The notes beneath the pieces were generated by a model. The model was not told where the DNA came from and made no database searches. It saw nothing but the letters and a program-made list of their open reading frames with translations. Positions 21,077 through 21,432 of a DNA stretch of 21,432 nucleotides are shown here, piece by piece. This stretch comes from a virus. The translations under genes and the position numbers were made by a program. The first letter of the stretch is position 1, and each line of letters opens with the position of its first letter. The stretch lies in IMG/VR virus record IMGVR_UViG_3300048091_000048, positions 1-21,432 of that record. One strand, given 5' to 3'.

Positions 21077-21407
21077 TCGCTGTCGAGACTTTCGACGGCG
21101 CTACGGAATTACACTTGCAGAGCGGAATGCGATGATACACGCGCATCCGTTCTGCGAGACGTGCGGAACTGCGTTCGACATGAGAAACCCTCGGTCGAGT
21201 TCCGCACCCACAGTAGATCACGATCACAAGACGGGCATCGTTCGCGGACTGCTTTGTCAGCTCTGCAACCGTGGCCTCGGCAACTTCAAAGACAACACCG
21301 ATCACCTACGCAACGCAATCCGCTACCTCCAGCGAAAGAGAACCCATGTCCGAAAAGCAGCTCGACCTGTTCGAGCCAGAAGACCTAAAAGGCACAGGCG
21401 ATCTTGA
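21069..21407 (+). CDS. Recombination endonuclease VII-like HNH protein
   Basis: 112 residues. CETC (Cys29, Cys32) and CQLC (Cys63, Cys66) form the zinc site, and VDHDHKTGIVRGLLC with GLGNFKDN is the endonuclease VII signature (T4 gp49 family), acting on branched DNA. ATG 21069 overlaps the endonuclease I stop. The basic C-terminal tail after about residue 88 runs 62 bp into the next gene in another frame. It could be the actual resolvase, a nicking enzyme for host DNA, or a homing-type HNH nuclease. Confidence 0.85.
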   Translation: MSSRCRDFRRRYGITLAERNAMIHAHPFCETCGTAFDMRNPRSSSAPTVDHDHKTGIVRGLLCQLCNRGLGNFKDNTDHLRNAIRYLQRKRTHVRKAARPVRARRPKRHRRS

Positions 21408-21432
21408 TGACGGCTACAAGCTGAACGTCAAC
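21346..21432 (+). CDS. Start of an unidentified gene (cut at the right edge)
   Basis: ATG 21346 opens a frame starting MSEKQLDLFEPEDLKGTGDL that runs to the end of the window (29 codons). A purine-rich GAAAGAGAA precedes it. In T7-like phages primase-helicase or DNA polymerase genes follow here, but the visible part has no diagnostic motif. Confidence 0.5.
   Translation, partial: MSEKQLDLFEPEDLKGTGDLDDGYKLNVN

Overview
The window is phage DNA: roughly half of a T7-like podovirus genome (Autographiviridae-type, with a single-subunit RNA polymerase). It is GC-rich and almost every gene reads rightward. GC-rich codon use and a tRNA-Cys-like half sequence suggest an alphaproteobacterial host, but that is inference. 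The order is end of the late genes, then a genome-end-like non-coding region, then the early genes. The window therefore crosses the joint between the two ends of a T7-type genome (circularised contig, concatemer or circular form). The apparent attP is unbroken and flanked by phage genes on both sides, so this is not an integrated prophage.

Layout. 1-9258 is the end of the late region: internal virion protein (gp16-like, cut at the left edge), collagen-repeat tail fibre (gp17-like), a tail-fibre-associated protein, the lysis cassette (holin, SAR-type lysozyme, overlapping Rz/Rz1 spanins) and the small and large terminase. 9266-10294 is about 1 kb without a convincing rightward gene; it holds a strand-biased array of GCCAGC units that resembles in position the short-repeat arrays at T7 genome ends. 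10295-14343 is a tightly overlapped early operon: a GP88-like cysteine protein, a cytosine-methyltransferase-like protein, a compact ATP-dependent DNA ligase and many small unknown proteins, several below 60 residues.

14349-16262 looks like a lysogeny module: a -35-like element overlapping an 11-bp inverted repeat, a MarR-like winged-helix protein, a tyrosine integrase, an A-rich stretch with four AGAAC repeats, the 5' half of a tRNA-Cys gene (candidate attP core) with a promoter-like sequence just upstream, and a strong intrinsic terminator downstream. 16281-21432 holds a three-TM membrane protein, the phage RNA polymerase, two small proteins, a gp2.5-like SSB, endonuclease I, an endonuclease VII-like HNH protein and the start of one more gene.

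The most notable finding is a 23-bp motif present four times on the + strand: once inside the internal virion protein gene, once directly upstream of the RNA polymerase gene, and twice in tandem directly after it. I read these as the cognate promoters of this phage's own polymerase. The copy upstream of the polymerase gene would create positive autoregulation, unlike T7, in a phage that also appears able to integrate. Two conserved genes (lysozyme and endonuclease I) appear to start at CTG behind a GAGGA ribosome-binding site.
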